From NCBI GenBank assembly GCA_019828545.1, contig JACVRA010000152.1, forward strand, positions 124,001-188,000: a DNA stretch of 64,000 nucleotides, written 5' to 3'. Positions 1 to 11,145 of the stretch are shown one piece after another. The first letter of the stretch is position 1. The number at the start of each line of letters is the position of its first letter. The DNA is from Paracamarosporium sp. OC-R06-R3 (Eukaryota; Ascomycota; Dothideomycetes; Pleosporales; Didymosphaeriaceae). A program made the translations under genes and the position numbers. Below the pieces are notes generated by a model that saw only the letters and a program-made list of their open reading frames with translations, did no database searches and was not told where the DNA came from.

Positions 1-1
1 C

Positions 2-1197
2 GACGTCGATCTCACACGCATCCACTACCTAACCGGGCCCTTCGAGATTGAAACAGCTGAGCCGGGTGATGTACTCCTGGTAGAGATCCAAGACGTGCAG
101 CCACTTCAAGAACAGCCATGGGGATTTACTGGTATCTTCTCGAGAGAAAACGGTGGTGGCTTCCTCGACGAAATATACCCGAAACCGTACGTACCCCTCC
201 ATCGCGATTAGAAATCTGACTTAGAACTGTACTTATGAATGTGATACGATATAGAGCGAAAGCTATCTGGGACTTCGAAGGAATCTTCTGCTCTTCGCGC
301 CACATCCCTGGCGTTCGTTTCGCTGGACTTATTCACCCCGGAATACTTGGATGCGCCCCCTCGCCTGAAGTCCTAGAGACTTGGAACAAACGCGAAGCCG
401 AGCTCATCTCAGCACACAGCCACCTAAACCGTGACGTCGCAAAGCCTCCGGAGCCGCAGAACGTGCATGCTGGTACCGCTACTGATGACATCAAACAAAA
501 AGTCGGCAAAGAGGGTGCACGCACGATCCCTGGTCGTCCTGAACATGGAGGAAACTGTGATATCAAGAACCTGTCTCGTGGGTCGAAAGTATATCTCCCG
601 GTACACGTCAAGGGCGCCAAGTTTAGCGTAGGAGACCTGCATTTCAGCCAAGGAGATGGAGAGATCAGCTTTTGTGGTGCCATTGAAATGGCGGGCGTTA
701 TCACAATCAAATTCACGGTAATTAAGGGAGGAGTGCAGCAGATGGGTATGAAGAGCCCGATCTACATTCCTGGACCAGTTGAACCACAATTTGGACCAGG
801 ACGGATGCTCTATTTCGAGGGATTCAGTGTAGACGAGCATGGGAAGCAGCATTATCTGGATGCAACTGTGGCCTACCGACAAACGTGTCTACGGGTCATT
901 GAGTATTTGAGGAGATATGGTAAGTTGCCTTTTACGTTTTCGAAGGTCTGGAATATTGGGAGAAGATTGGACATCGGTGAATGCTTTGCTGACGGTGGGC
1001 CTGCAGGTTATGACGATTACCAAATTTACCTCTTGTTATCGTGTGCACCTATTCAAGGTCACATCGCAGGTATTGTTGATATCCCGAATGCGTGTACGAC
1101 GATTGGGTTGCCGATGGACATCTTTGATTTCGATATCAGGCCAGAGACGAAGGCGGAGAAGAGGGACTTGGGCGTATGCGCTTATGCAAGTAGTTAG
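2..1197 (+). CDS. Formamidase (FmdA/AmdA family), 5' partial
   Basis: Hydrolyses formamide to formate and ammonia, a cytosolic nitrogen-scavenging step. I read exons <2..186, 255..919 and 1007..1197. The start lies left of the window. The protein shows the family landmarks KAIWDFEGI, SRHIPGVRFAGLIHPG, a GGNCDIKNLSRG turn, HFSQGDGEISFCGAIEM and the C-terminal block CAPIQGHIAGIVDIPNACTT followed by GLPMDIFDFDIRPE. These match the fungal fmdS-type formamidase and not the serine-dependent amidase signature family. Intron 187-254 is ordinary. Intron 920-1006 is 87 nt, a multiple of three with no stop in frame, so a naive translation adds 29 false residues between EYLRRYG and YDDYQIY. Splicing it out restores the expected contiguous motif. 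An acetamidase of the same family is the main alternative. Confidence 0.9.
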
Positions 1198-1856
1198 GTT
1201 TCACTAGATAGTCGTGAGAAGTGTAGGGTTGTTTCTTACCACGGTGTGTTATGAAAGAGCAAGTGAAAGGGTCAATGAGGCTGACATTAGGTAGTCGAAG
1301 GTTGACACGGTATGGGATGGGCATCTACATTCCGTCGATACTTTTATTGGAAATAACATATGCTCTTATACAAAGTATCTGAAGCTTCTCATAGCTATTT
1401 ATATCTGAGTGAGCCCTCCTGCTTCCTTTCGAAATATATATGTCTATTTTATTCTTAGTACGACTTTTTTTATGCCGATTCCCAGGGAAATCATCTTTTT
1501 TGTATCGCTTTTTGTATCAAGGCGTATGTCGAATTTTGGCCAAAACATCACCCTAGATCTAGTCTCGATGTCGTGGACCACCTTTTGAATTGCGTTCAGC
1601 TAGTTTGAGGAACGTAGACGTGCAACAAAGGACTGATGTTACAACGCGAACATTGTGTTTAGTGGCCACTTACAGGATATGGGAGAAGCATAAAAGACTA
1701 TCAAGTCGCCTTCACATGCTCCTGAGTATGTGAAAGAAGCCAGAAACCTGGCATTTACTAGTCTCATGACGAAGCCATAACTGCACACTCCACAGCTGCT
1801 ATAGACCTCGAGAGTAGGACCCACACGTGCCTTCGCGCCGTTGTCTAACCGCATCT
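1198..1856. other. Intergenic, formamidase 3' side to MYST gene
   Basis: About 660 bases holding the 3' UTR of the formamidase and the upstream region of the acetyltransferase. It is AT-richer than the flanking genes, with T-runs around 1440-1510. I see no gene, RNA or repeat in it. Confidence 0.5.
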
Positions 1857-3105
1857 ATGCTAGCTTCTTCACCGAACATCGCATCCTCCACGCGCCAGCC
1901 CCACAAGATGCGCACGCGTCAGACACGCTCCGGCGCCGCATCTGCTACTCCAATGGCAGTCGGCGCACCCCTCACCAACGGCATCACTCCCCACGGCGCA
2001 AAAGGCGACCCGCAAGACGCCGAAAAAGCCCTTTCCAAGCCCTCGTCCCTCAACGTCCACGACGTCGTCCTCGGCTCCCTGATCATCAAGCCCTGGTTTT
2101 CCTCCGAAGGCTACCCGGAAGAGCTCGTAGGAAAGGACATAGACCGCCTCTATGTGTGCCAGTGGTGTTTCAAATACACGAAGGAGCTTGTACCGTTTTT
2201 GCAGCACCTGGTGAGTTTTCTCTCTTTCTCCCTCTCCACCCACCTACCCATACACAAGCAATCATCAGCAAGACAAGACTAACCCGCACCAGAAAACATG
2301 CCCCTCGCGGACCTCCCCCCCACCCGGCAAAAAGATCTACACGCACGCCAACCTCTCCATCTACAAGCTCGACGGCTCCGACCACAAGCTCTACGCCCAA
2401 AACCTCTCCCTCTTCGCAAAGCTCTTCCTCCACGTGAAATCCGTCTTCTACGACGTCTCGGCTTTCCTATACTACCTGCTCGTCCTGGAACCTCCAGACC
2501 CGCACATTCCGAACACGCTCCTGGGATCCAACGCGCTGGCCGCAGGCGGCCAGGTAGTCGGCTTCTTCTCGAAGGAGAAGCTGAGCTGGGACAACAACAA
2601 TCTGGCGTGTATATGCGTGTTTCCGCCGTGGCAGAAGAAGGGGCTTGCGCAGGTGCTGATTGCGGCGAGCTATGAGCTGGGGAGGAAGGAGGGGAGGTTA
2701 GGCGGGCCGGAAAGACGTAAGTTGTTTCTTTTTCTTGGAAGAATGAGTGTTTTTGTAGATGTCTGACTGACTTGGGTAGCGCTCTCGTCGCACGGCTACG
2801 CAGCATACATGCACTACTGGTCTAAAACGCTCGCGCGCACCATCACGGAGTGGCCGGAGAAGAAGCTTGCCATACAGGATCTGCACGAGGAGACGTCCAT
2901 TGCTGTCGACGATATTCACAACACGCTGAATGCTATGGGTGTTCTCGAGCGCAGGAAAAAGGGCCATGTTATCAATAAGGCTAGGGTCAAGGCTTGGGCT
3001 CAGATCACTAAGGTGAGCCTGGAGAGCCCTGTTGATCCTGAGGCGTTTGTGCAGGAGACGGATGATGAGGAGGACGAAGATGAGGACGAGGAGGATGAAG
3101 AGTAG
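1857..3105 (+). CDS. MYST-family histone acetyltransferase, short Sas2-like form
   Basis: Transfers acetyl from acetyl-CoA to histone lysines in the nucleus. Exons are 1857..2210, 2293..2716 and 2780..3105 (367 aa). The upstream open frame begins with a non-ATG codon, so ATG 1857 is used; ATG 1908 is an equally possible start. The C2HC finger is split by intron 1: LYVCQWCFKYTKEL, then QHL, then KTCP after the splice. The acetyl-CoA core follows with FLHVKSVFYDVSAFLYYLLV, the catalytic Cys in LACICVFPPWQKKG (the family's Q-x-x-G-x-G/A loop reads QKKGLA) and the catalytic Glu in GGPERPLSSHG, which intron 2 interrupts. There is no chromodomain, which points to Sas2 and away from Esa1. The C-terminus ends in a strongly acidic Asp/Glu tail of about 20 residues. 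Assignment to MYST is firm; the Sas2 subgroup is inference from length and domain content. Confidence 0.88.
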
Positions 3106-3360
3106 GGGTACGATCTGAGTGAGTGCATGGCGTTGTTGGAGTCAGATACCCTTTGGATTTTGGATATATGAATTGATCTTCAATGCATCTGAGCCTGTAA
3201 TTCCCCGAAGCATCTTGGCGTAAAAATGGAAGGCTGAAGTAAATGAACTCGCGGGTATCTCTTCCATCCTGGTCTTATACCAGCCAAACGCCGGAACCCA
3301 TTCTTTCCAAATCCCAAACTCCGTAAACACCTAAACAGCAAAGACCCGTCGTTTCCCTCC

Positions 3361-4029
3361 TCAACCATCCTTCTTCCCCCCAAGATACCCCACCACCTCC
3401 CCGCACCTCTCTAACCTCGCCCTTGTCTCCGGCAACCCCTTATCCAACCTCCTCAACCCTTCAACCGCCCTCTCCCACCCCCTCTCCACCTCCTCCTGCC
3501 TCTTCAGCTCCACCACACCACCAACATCCTCACTTTCCCCTTCCAACGCCATCAACCTCGCCTTCTCCGCCTCCTCCGCCTCCTTCACCCACCCCTCCTC
3601 CCACCTCCTCGCAGCCTCCGCCCCAGTCCCCCTCCTATGCGCACTGATCCCCTCCACCAACTTATCCCTCCTCTCAACCATAGCCCCCAACCTCCTCCTA
3701 AGTTTCTCATCAAACGGTTCAAACTCCTCGATAACAACATCCGCATCTTCTCCCCCCGCAGGCGTGTCGCTATTCTCATCCGGCGCACCGCGCGGTATGA
3801 CGTCCACGCCGTTGATGCTGATATTGTGCCGCATGCCGGAGAGGATCTGCGCGACGAAGGCGTCGACGAGGGATTCGGCTTGGGTGCGGAGGTCGTCGGG
3901 GGAATTTGTGTCTGGTTGGGGGGGCAGGTGGAGGTCGAGCTTTTGGTGGGCGAGCGTGCGGATTTGGCTGGTGAGGTAGGATAGGTCTGCGGGTGATTGC
4001 AGCTCGATTTTGCGGTGTTCTGGGTCCAT
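3361..4029 (-). CDS. Kinetochore protein Mis14/Nsl1-like (MIND complex)
   Basis: Likely the Mis14/Nsl1 subunit of the four-protein Mis12/MIND complex that links inner kinetochore to the Ndc80 complex. It is a single exon of 222 aa. The N-terminus reads MDPEHRKIELQSPADLSYLT and is followed by a HQKLDLHLPP segment and, near residue 70, the conserved block NISINGVDVIP. The C-terminal half is charged and helical (EEAEKARLMALEGE, VVELKRQEEVERGWERAVEGL), consistent with the coiled coil expected for MIND subunits. The frame stays open for nearly 600 nt upstream of this ATG, but that part has low-complexity UTR character and the family N-terminus begins here. The call is from pattern recognition of the family. 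Confidence 0.75.
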   Translation of the reverse strand: MDPEHRKIELQSPADLSYLTSQIRTLAHQKLDLHLPPQPDTNSPDDLRTQAESLVDAFVAQILSGMRHNISINGVDVIPRGAPDENSDTPAGGEDADVVIEEFEPFDEKLRRRLGAMVERRDKLVEGISAHRRGTGAEAARRWEEGWVKEAEEAEKARLMALEGESEDVGGVVELKRQEEVERGWERAVEGLRRLDKGLPETRARLERCGEVVGYLGGKKDG

Positions 4030-4733
4030 TGTGGGTGTGTTTTGGAGTTGGTGTGTTGTGTGCGCCGAGGGGTGCGCTGTGCGCGTTTGCTGGGGTTGAG
4101 TTTGCGATTTTCTGCGTGGAGATGCGTCGATTGAATGTGCGATAGTATAGCGCGATCCTCGTTGCGGGGATGGGTCCGGTAGTAAAGTGATTGGCGTGCT
4201 TGAAGTATTGTTGATTGTTGCGTCGGTTGTTTTGTTGATGCGGAAGCTAGCCGCGCAAGCACGTGACGATAACGCACGATAGCGATCGTTGACGCAGGAG
4301 AGTGGGGCGAGCTTCGGAACGGGAGCGGAAAGAGTGAGCACCCGTGAGGACAAGAACGTTGATATCTCAAGGCCAAATATCAGGAAACGACACGTAACTT
4401 TCAAAAGGAGATATCTGTAAAATATACATTGTAAGTAGAAACTAGAACTAGATAACTCCATCCGCCGTCTATCGACAGCGAAGCGTCCCATTGACGAACG
4501 AATGCTGCATGTCCACCCGCGAACTCCCTTCATATCCATAGCCCATAAGAGAGTAGTGATGATCCACCGGGGCGCCTGTAAACTCAAAAGCATATAAATC
4601 ATCAAACCGTAACACCGTTCCATGCCGTATGCGTGACCGAAATCCTACTCCATGTATCGTTCACATTCCGTCCTGCAATTCAATTGCGCCTCCTGATATG
4701 CATACCCGTCCGTAGTGTTGTAGCTAGCCGCGA
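4030..4733. other. Intergenic between two minus-strand genes
   Basis: Holds the upstream region of the Mis14-like gene and the 3' UTR of the gene at 4734-5533. The minus-strand frame is open across 4030-4620 in line with Mis14, but no conserved protein is recognisable and I treat it as 5' UTR or promoter. Confidence 0.5.
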
Positions 4734-5533
4734 TTATGAAGGAAACATCTTTGCGATCTCCTCGTCCGTGACAACAATCTCCTGCACGGGATCCTGCTTC
4801 CGCTCGAGGTCATCGAAGTCGAAGTTCGCGTAGCTAGGCAGGAAGATCTCTGTCAGACACGACGTCAGCTCAGCCGTTTTCACCGATTCGATCCAATATA
4901 GATGATGTGGTCAAAGAGAGAGGCTTGCGCAAGCTGACCGCCGCAGATCCCAGGGCGAGCACGTTGCGACGCACCAGCCTGAAACCGTAGATCTGCTCGT
5001 CGCACGCTACCCCAGGGATCGCTGCACCCGACCCGCGCACCCAACTTTGGAGCGAGAATGAAACATACCCTGATTCCAGTCGAAACCCTGCGACGCCTTG
5101 ACGCAAGTAATCTGCACGAAACACTGATCAGCATGGCTCTCCTGGTCCTGACTCGACTCGGCATCCCAGGTAACACAAACGTACCAGCCGGGGCATTTCC
5201 GAATTGCCAATGTTGACCACGGTGTGTTCTGTTCTCGAGAAGGCTGGTGCTGTGGCTGAATTAGCAGTGTAAGAGGGGTGTCGGTGGTGCGATGTCGTGA
5301 TGTGATGATGTGATTCGAGCAGCGACAATGAAGGCGGGAAACATACACATCAACGAGGGCCGCCGCTCGAAGCCCGCCTTGGGGCTCGCAGCCGTATCCT
5401 CTCCCCTTATGCTCCCGTAACTGCCGTAGTCGGATCCATCGTTTGCTGGACTCGCACTCGCCGCATTGCCTCTGCTCTGCTTCCTCTTCCGCTGCGGGAT
5501 AGCAATAGCGGTGCTGCTCGACATGCTGGACAT
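4734..5533 (-). CDS. Small conserved fungal protein of unknown function (138 aa)
   Basis: I do not recognise a named family. Four exons (complement of 5347..5533, 5185..5255, 5069..5111, 4734..4849) splice cleanly in phase with good GTATGT and GTACGT donors. The N-terminal 60 residues are disordered and basic/Ser-rich (IPQRKRKQSRGNAASAS). The conserved-looking core comes after: SRTEHTVVNIGNSEMPRL, VKASQGFDWNQEIFLPSYAN, FDFDDLERKQDPVQEIVVTD, EEIAKMFPS at the C-terminus. Such a compact, aromatic and acidic core following a disordered head suggests a conserved adaptor or regulator; I infer this only from composition. The third exon may instead begin 12 nt earlier at another in-frame AG, adding Cys-Phe-Val-Gln. 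There is no signal peptide or membrane segment. Confidence 0.7.
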
Positions 5534-6715
5534 GGAAACTCGTGATTCGCAGTGGGATAAGACAATGTATTGGTATGGTGGGGTGGGCTAGATGTTAGAG
5601 GCAGGTCGGCAAGTCGAAGAAGGTTGAAAGAGTCGAAGCAGTAGTACAGCCCTCGAGGTGAGGTACGGTACGCCGGTGTATGACTGGACAAGCTCCCCGC
5701 AGCCTAGCCAATGATCTCACTGCACGCCTGTTTCCACCTGGCGATCGCTCGCGCAAGCGGCCTGCCACGCCTCCGATTCGACAGGGGTGTTGCTGGCCGT
5801 GTGACAGGTACACCGTCAGACCGTCAGATTCACGCCGATACTGCTGTTGAGCCGATAAGGCCGCTGATGGGAGAGGCGTGTTGGGGACGAGCACCAGCTT
5901 GCATGACGCAACCGGGGATGGAGACAAAGTAGCTTGGGGACCCTTATCTCATCGACTACCGCCGGCTTAGAGATATCGTCATACTAACACCTAGCGCATC
6001 CTATACCGGCTCCCGTGGGTTTCCGTTGCTGAGCTATCGCAGGGGTTGGACAACATCACAGTTCCGGGGGTATCAACAGCAAGAACTTCCCAACAGAAGC
6101 TTAAGTCGGCTTCATTAACCATACACTTTACCACCACCCTCCGCTATCTTACACCTAGGATATCGTTTGTTAAAAGACTAAAACCCTCGCATTTGACTCG
6201 GTCCTGCCGACACGCAACAACAACACAGCAAAACGAAGAAACAGGAGAACAGCGGAATGGAAAATTTGCCGTCAAGGTACCCAGCCCAATGCTATCCCTC
6301 GAGTGCGGCAAAACTGCGTATTAAGAGCGAAAGATCTGAAGATGTAGTAGGAAAGGCTGTAGCAATAACAAAGGAGAACCTGCCACCCCAAAAGATCCGC
6401 TTTTCACTCCAGCAAACACCTGCTTCGTCCCATGCGAATAAGTCCTCCTCTTTCTGCTCATCCTCAATTCGTTTTCATATCCGTAGCCTGCCTTTCATGG
6501 TCGATTGTCATGGTCGCTCACTGCCCAGGGGTATCCTCAAAGAACTGAATAGCAAGCAAAAAACCCCCCTATACTCCTTACTCCTCGGTTCCCAGATGTA
6601 TTTGTTCGTGGGTGTAAAAGTTGGAGAATTACGTGCGTTATATATGACATCGAAAAACCAGGGAGCTGGAGGAAATGGGGTATCATAGCGTCGTCGCAGA
6701 GTTGAGGGTATGCCA
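5534..6715. other. Intergenic, 1.2 kb
   Basis: Upstream of the 138-aa gene and downstream of the RasGAP gene. Open frames at 5711-5932 and 6257-6688 are short, lack recognisable motifs and have no plausible splice partners. I see no RNA gene or repeat. Confidence 0.4.
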
Positions 6716-9218
6716 CTACCAGCCCTTCTTGCGAGCGAATCGCTTGTTCAGAAGCACGAGTACTTTTGATACGTTGAACTGAACGTATTCCAGATCCAGA
6801 TCCTCCTGATTGTCTTTCTGCATCTCGAGTAGGTCGTCCAGCTTCAGATCCAGCTCAAGCAGGCCACGGTTGCGGCCCTTGTAGTGGAGGGAGATGACGA
6901 AGGTTCCAGGCAATGGACTGGTAAAGTTGAAGTAAATGTTAGCTCTTCTGTTTTCAGGCACGTTGCTCTTCTGGATAACTCCTTCTTTCTCAAGCTGCTG
7001 GTGAGTGAACTTGTAAGGGCCCAATACTTGGTGCTTCTGCTGTTTCCGAGTCTTGCCTTCAGATTGACTGCGGACATTGTGGAGGTACGACTTGTAGGTC
7101 TCGAGTTGGCCAACGAGGTAGGCGTTGTGGTCGCGGATGGTGCGGAACACCTCCTCGAGTTTCCTGGTCTCTTCTATGACTTTGTCCTTCATCGAGCCCA
7201 GGTGCACTAGCTCCTGTTCGACTTCGTCGCGCAGCAGGGCGAAGCTATCCTCTTTATCTATCACTCCAAGCTCTTGCAGCTGACTCAACAACTCCATACT
7301 ACGGATTCCCTTCTTCACCATCACCGAATCATTCTTCGTGGTAGCCGCTGCTTCGGCGATGCGGTCCAGTCTCAGAGGCCTTCGGGTGATGGAACTATTC
7401 GGTGGGAGTGATCTCAAGATCATCACAAATGTTGACTTGGCCTCCATGAAGAATATCTCTTCCTGTGTAATGTCTAGAGCCGCAGTTAGATCATCGATGG
7501 GCGTTTCCCACTTGCTAAACAGAGGAAGATTGATGGCACGGTTCTCTTTGCGAGGCAACTGGGCAGGAGCAGGGCCGAGTTCCGAAAGTATGACACCAAG
7601 ATGCGAGCTGTCGTCCTTGGCCAGCTCCACAGCGTGCCGCTCCAACAAGGCGTGTGTCGCGTACACCTCGTTCAAAGTGATGGAGAGCTCAAGGTCTCTT
7701 TTAGAAAGTGCCACGTAGTTGTCCATTTCCAGTGTGTCGTAGAAATCCTGGACCTCACATAGGTCAAGTAGAAATTTGTTGATACGATCCTTGTTGAGTT
7801 GGATAAATGGTTGGAGCTTCGCCATATACGGCTCCTTTGCGTACGAAGGCTTGTTGGCCAGGTTCTGTAGCATTTTCGCAATGTATGTCAGTGTCCGCTT
7901 GGGGTTCTCAGCTGGAGTTGCATCAATGAGCATGTAGGACCGCGGAGTGACGATGGCCGGGTTAATGAAACGAAGGAAAAAGAACCCGCCAATGAGCGTG
8001 CAAATGGTCTGATCCTGTGCATCCGGATACTTTCGTTTCGACAGGCTTCGAATCTGTTTGCATATCCACCGAATACCGTAAGGCGTCTCTTCCAAGCCAT
8101 TGATGATGGTAGTCAGGAAGTTGTTAGCAATCTCCATGAGCATGGTCAGACGAGGAGCGATGATTTGCTGCACCGTCTCGTTGTCCGCAGCCTGTTCGGC
8201 GGTCACGCCTTTGGGAAGATTGGCTGGGAGGCTACCCTGTTGATCCTCAATCTCAGTGACCATCTTCTCGTACACTTTGAGAGGATTGATCTCGAGATCG
8301 AGATCTTTCAATTCTATCAGCGAGTTGATGCTATCCTGCAGAACGACTTTGAGGTAGCTCTGGCCGGGTCCCCGTCGGGTATAGGTGGTCATCATGCGAG
8401 AAACAGGGGTATTGGCGCGAAGGAGCGAACTATAGTCTGGTGTGTTATCGAATTGGTAAGTGAGGACAGACTGATGCTATGTTAACTAGGTTACGGTAGA
8501 GATTGGTAGGGAATATACCTGGAACATAGTGAGTAGCAGATGCTCTTCGCGGCTCTCGTACTGATTGCCATAGATTGTGAACATAACAGTCTGCAGTAGC
8601 GCATCGATTTCGGCCATGGAAACGAGGCGGCACAGATGCGCGATGTGTCTGGGCTCGGATTGGAGTAGGAATAGCAGATTTCCATATTTCTGGGTCTTCT
8701 CGTCGTTCGGGAAGAAGCCTTCTTGGAGCTCGGTAGCCTCGTCAAGGTGGTTCGCAACTTCGTTTTGCTGCAGACACAGTTAGGCTGATCCTGGCACACA
8801 TATCATGTGCGAGATGCAACACTTACCTCTTCCAAAGCCATGCGATTCTGAATGAGCAGTGCTATTCGCGAATCGAGATAGCGCACGTCCTTCTCAAGGA
8901 CGAAGTTCTTCTTCGACTGCGATGAAATCTTGGCTTTGAGTTCCCGTAGTATCTTCTGTGCTATGCAACGGTCAGTCTCTGCTACGTGTCACGCTCTTGG
9001 AGGCCCTTCGTACCTCTGGCTAGGTCGTCCTCGATCTCGAGATCCTTGTCCTTTGCCGACATGGACAGGTACAGCGCCGTGACGGAATAGCGCTTCGACT
9101 GGCGCACCGAGCGCGAGCCATCGTGCGACGACATTGTGTTCTGGCGGGAGACGGGGATGAAGGAGGACGACGACGAGGTCGAGGCGCGCGAGGGAGCGTG
9201 CAGCATGGAGACGGCCAT
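6716..9218 (-). CDS. Ras GTPase-activating protein, Sar1/Gap1 (GapA) type
   Basis: Stimulates GTP hydrolysis by Ras, switching off Ras signalling during polarised growth. Exons are complement of 9014..9218, 8827..8960, 8519..8767 and 6716..8470, giving 780 aa, close to fission yeast Gap1. The N-terminus is Ser-rich, then a helical region ([19 protein letters not shown]) leads into the RasGAP domain, roughly residues 170-430. The arginine finger is in [12 protein letters not shown] at about residue 214. The structural signature [14 protein letters not shown] follows. The C-terminal 300 residues carry the RasGAP_C region shared with IQGAPs ([34 protein letters not shown], ending [10 protein letters not shown]). 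There is no calponin-homology domain or IQ motif, so this is the short Gap1/GapA form and not an IQGAP. All four splice junctions are in phase. Confidence 0.92.
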
Positions 9219-9577
9219 GGCGAAGGCTCGTGGGCGGCGCGCGAGGGACTTGTCGGGGCGGGCGCGGCCTGTGGTGTTGTAGAGGAATGCGGTTGTACGA
9301 GCAGTCGCGGGGCGATTGGCGACAAAGAATTAGACTCAGGTACGTGTGCAACGCTGCCGGCGGCAGTCACCCACACGCCTGGGGTCGCTGTGTGTCGCTT
9401 TGTCCGCGTCCCAGGGGCTTCGTTGGGCAGGCCGGCGGGGGGTTCTTTGTGGGCGGGCGTGTCGAGGAGAGAGGCTCAGGGTCCTTGGGGAAGGCGCGAG
9501 CGGGCGCGGGGCTCCAGGCAGACGAGGCAGGCGGCGGGGGCAGCAGGGCGGCGTGGGCGAGTGCGCGCAGAGGGGGC

Positions 9578-9640
9578 GTGGTGGTGGTGGTGGTGGTGGT
9601 GGTGGTGGTGGTGGTGGTGGTGGTGTTGATGTTGATGTTG
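9578..9640. repeat. GTG/GTT triplet microsatellite
   Basis: About 16 uninterrupted GTG units run from 9578 to about 9625 and then pass into GTT-GAT repeats. The tract is about 360 bases upstream of the RasGAP start codon. Any translation through it is a homopolymer (Val, Trp/Gly or Thr) and should be ignored as coding. Confidence 0.9.
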
Positions 9641-9833
9641 TTTGGCACCAGCGCGTTGAGCAGCGCGTGGTGCGGATTGGTGTCGGCGGGAGGGTGCAGG
9701 AGAGCGGGTCGCTTGGTAAGTAGGAGGTCGGACGGGAGGTGCTAGACGTGTTTCAGGACAAGGCCATGGTCTCCGGCGGGTTTAGACTGCAACAACAGGG
9801 GCCGCGGCGCAGGAGCAGCGGCGGGAGGGTGCA

Positions 9834-9915
9834 GCGGGCAGGGCAGGGCAGGGCAGGGCAGGGCACACAGCGAGCAGGGCACACAGGGCACACAGGCACA
9901 CAGGCACAGCAGGCT
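9834..9915. repeat. GGGCA and CACACAGG short tandem repeats
   Basis: Five or so consecutive GGGCA pentamers at 9836-9861 are followed by imperfect GGGCACACA and GGCACACA units to about 9910 and then a short CT run. This looks like slippage-derived low complexity in the RasGAP upstream region. Confidence 0.8.
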
Positions 9916-11145
9916 CTCTCTCTCTCGACACGCATTGACTGTTGCGCAACCCGCCTTCAAACACGCTCCAGCGCCGCACCTGAAACTGAGTAGGGATTAG
10001 GGGCTGCCTGCCCTTGGGCGCTACGTGCCTGACTACAGCGCGTCAATCACCCGAACCGAGCTCTCAGGCCAAACGACCCACGGCGCGGGGCCTCGAGATA
10101 CCGATCGTCGAGGAATGCTCATTTGCGGCCTTGTCTCTTCGCCGTCCGACCACTCTTTGTCGCGCAGGCATTGCTGCACCACCGTGGCCGCAATTGCAGT
10201 CGCACCCTGAAATCTCCAGCAACAAAGGCGCCCACTCGTGCACTCGGTCGCCATCACGCGCCCGTCTCGGCTAGTCGTTCGGTCAATATTCCCTCGCCGC
10301 GCCATGGCCATAGTCCGTCCGCAAAGAGTCACGACCGCAACAGTATGCATGCTCAGGCCACGCTCCGCATTGGGGCTGCTCCGCTGCCGACAACCGCTAG
10401 ACAATAATGTACACACTGGTAAACTTGGAGTAGCTCCCGCCCTGCACCTCTCCACTGCGCCGGTCATCCCGCTCCCAACCTGCGCGCCAAGCTCCTTATC
10501 CGACACTCTCTGTTGAGCCCATCATCGTGAATATCACCACACCATTACAATCAGCAAGAAGCCCATCCCCGCAAAACAAAACCAGTCGTGTCATCGTACC
10601 CATGCCCGCCCATCATCACTCCACCGGAAATCCACATCCATGCTACACCACGACGAAAAAACCATTGCCATGTGCGGACTGCGGCACCTTTTCGTCCATC
10701 ACTCTGTAAAAGCAACGCAATGTCCGAGCAACTGCCGCGGTCCCTGAGCACCGTGTCGCGGCAGTACCTGTCTGTGCGCCCGTGCCTGGTCGATCCAATA
10801 TCGACTCCGCAGTGGCGTTCACTCGAGTCAGCGAACCAGTGCCGCAAGAAGCGCCATAATTCCAAAATAACTACACCTTCGTCAGTCTACCGCTCGCAAA
10901 GGCCAATATCGACGTCGTGGAGGCGTTTGCCACTCCCGGCTAAAACTGGTTCCGTGACAGTCCTTCTTCTTACATCTCGATAGACAATGACAGCACCCTT
11001 GCACGGACGCCTGCCGGCCTGACCTGTGGAGGACCCCGCAGACGCCAGTTCGCTCCTCTGCGCCCGCCCTGGTCATGGCGCTGTGCTCCATCGGTTCATG
11101 CGAGACTTGCATGCATCCGCAGACAAAGAGAAAAGAACAGTCCAC

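Larger units (their letters stand above)
9219..11145. promoter_or_regulatory. Long upstream region of the RasGAP gene, repeat-bearing
   Basis: Nearly 2 kb without a convincing gene. It is G-rich on the plus strand in 9380-9720 and holds a GTG triplet run, a GGGCA tandem tract and CACACAGG units, listed separately. Downstream, 10,000-11,100 carries many short overlapping open frames but no protein motif. I read the region as a long 5' regulatory and leader region of the RasGAP gene plus the 3' UTR of the minus-strand gene ending at 11146. Confidence 0.4.

Noticed and set aside
4030..4623. N-terminal extension of the Mis14-like protein by about 200 residues
   Set aside because: The extra sequence is low in conservation signals and the family N-terminus MDPEHRKIELQSP starts at 4029.
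9367..9648. Poly-Thr or poly-Val proteins across the GTG repeat
   Set aside because: Pure microsatellite translation with no other coding signal.
10014..10983. Possible small genes in the RasGAP upstream region
   Set aside because: Many short frames on both strands overlap each other, none with motifs, introns or conserved composition.
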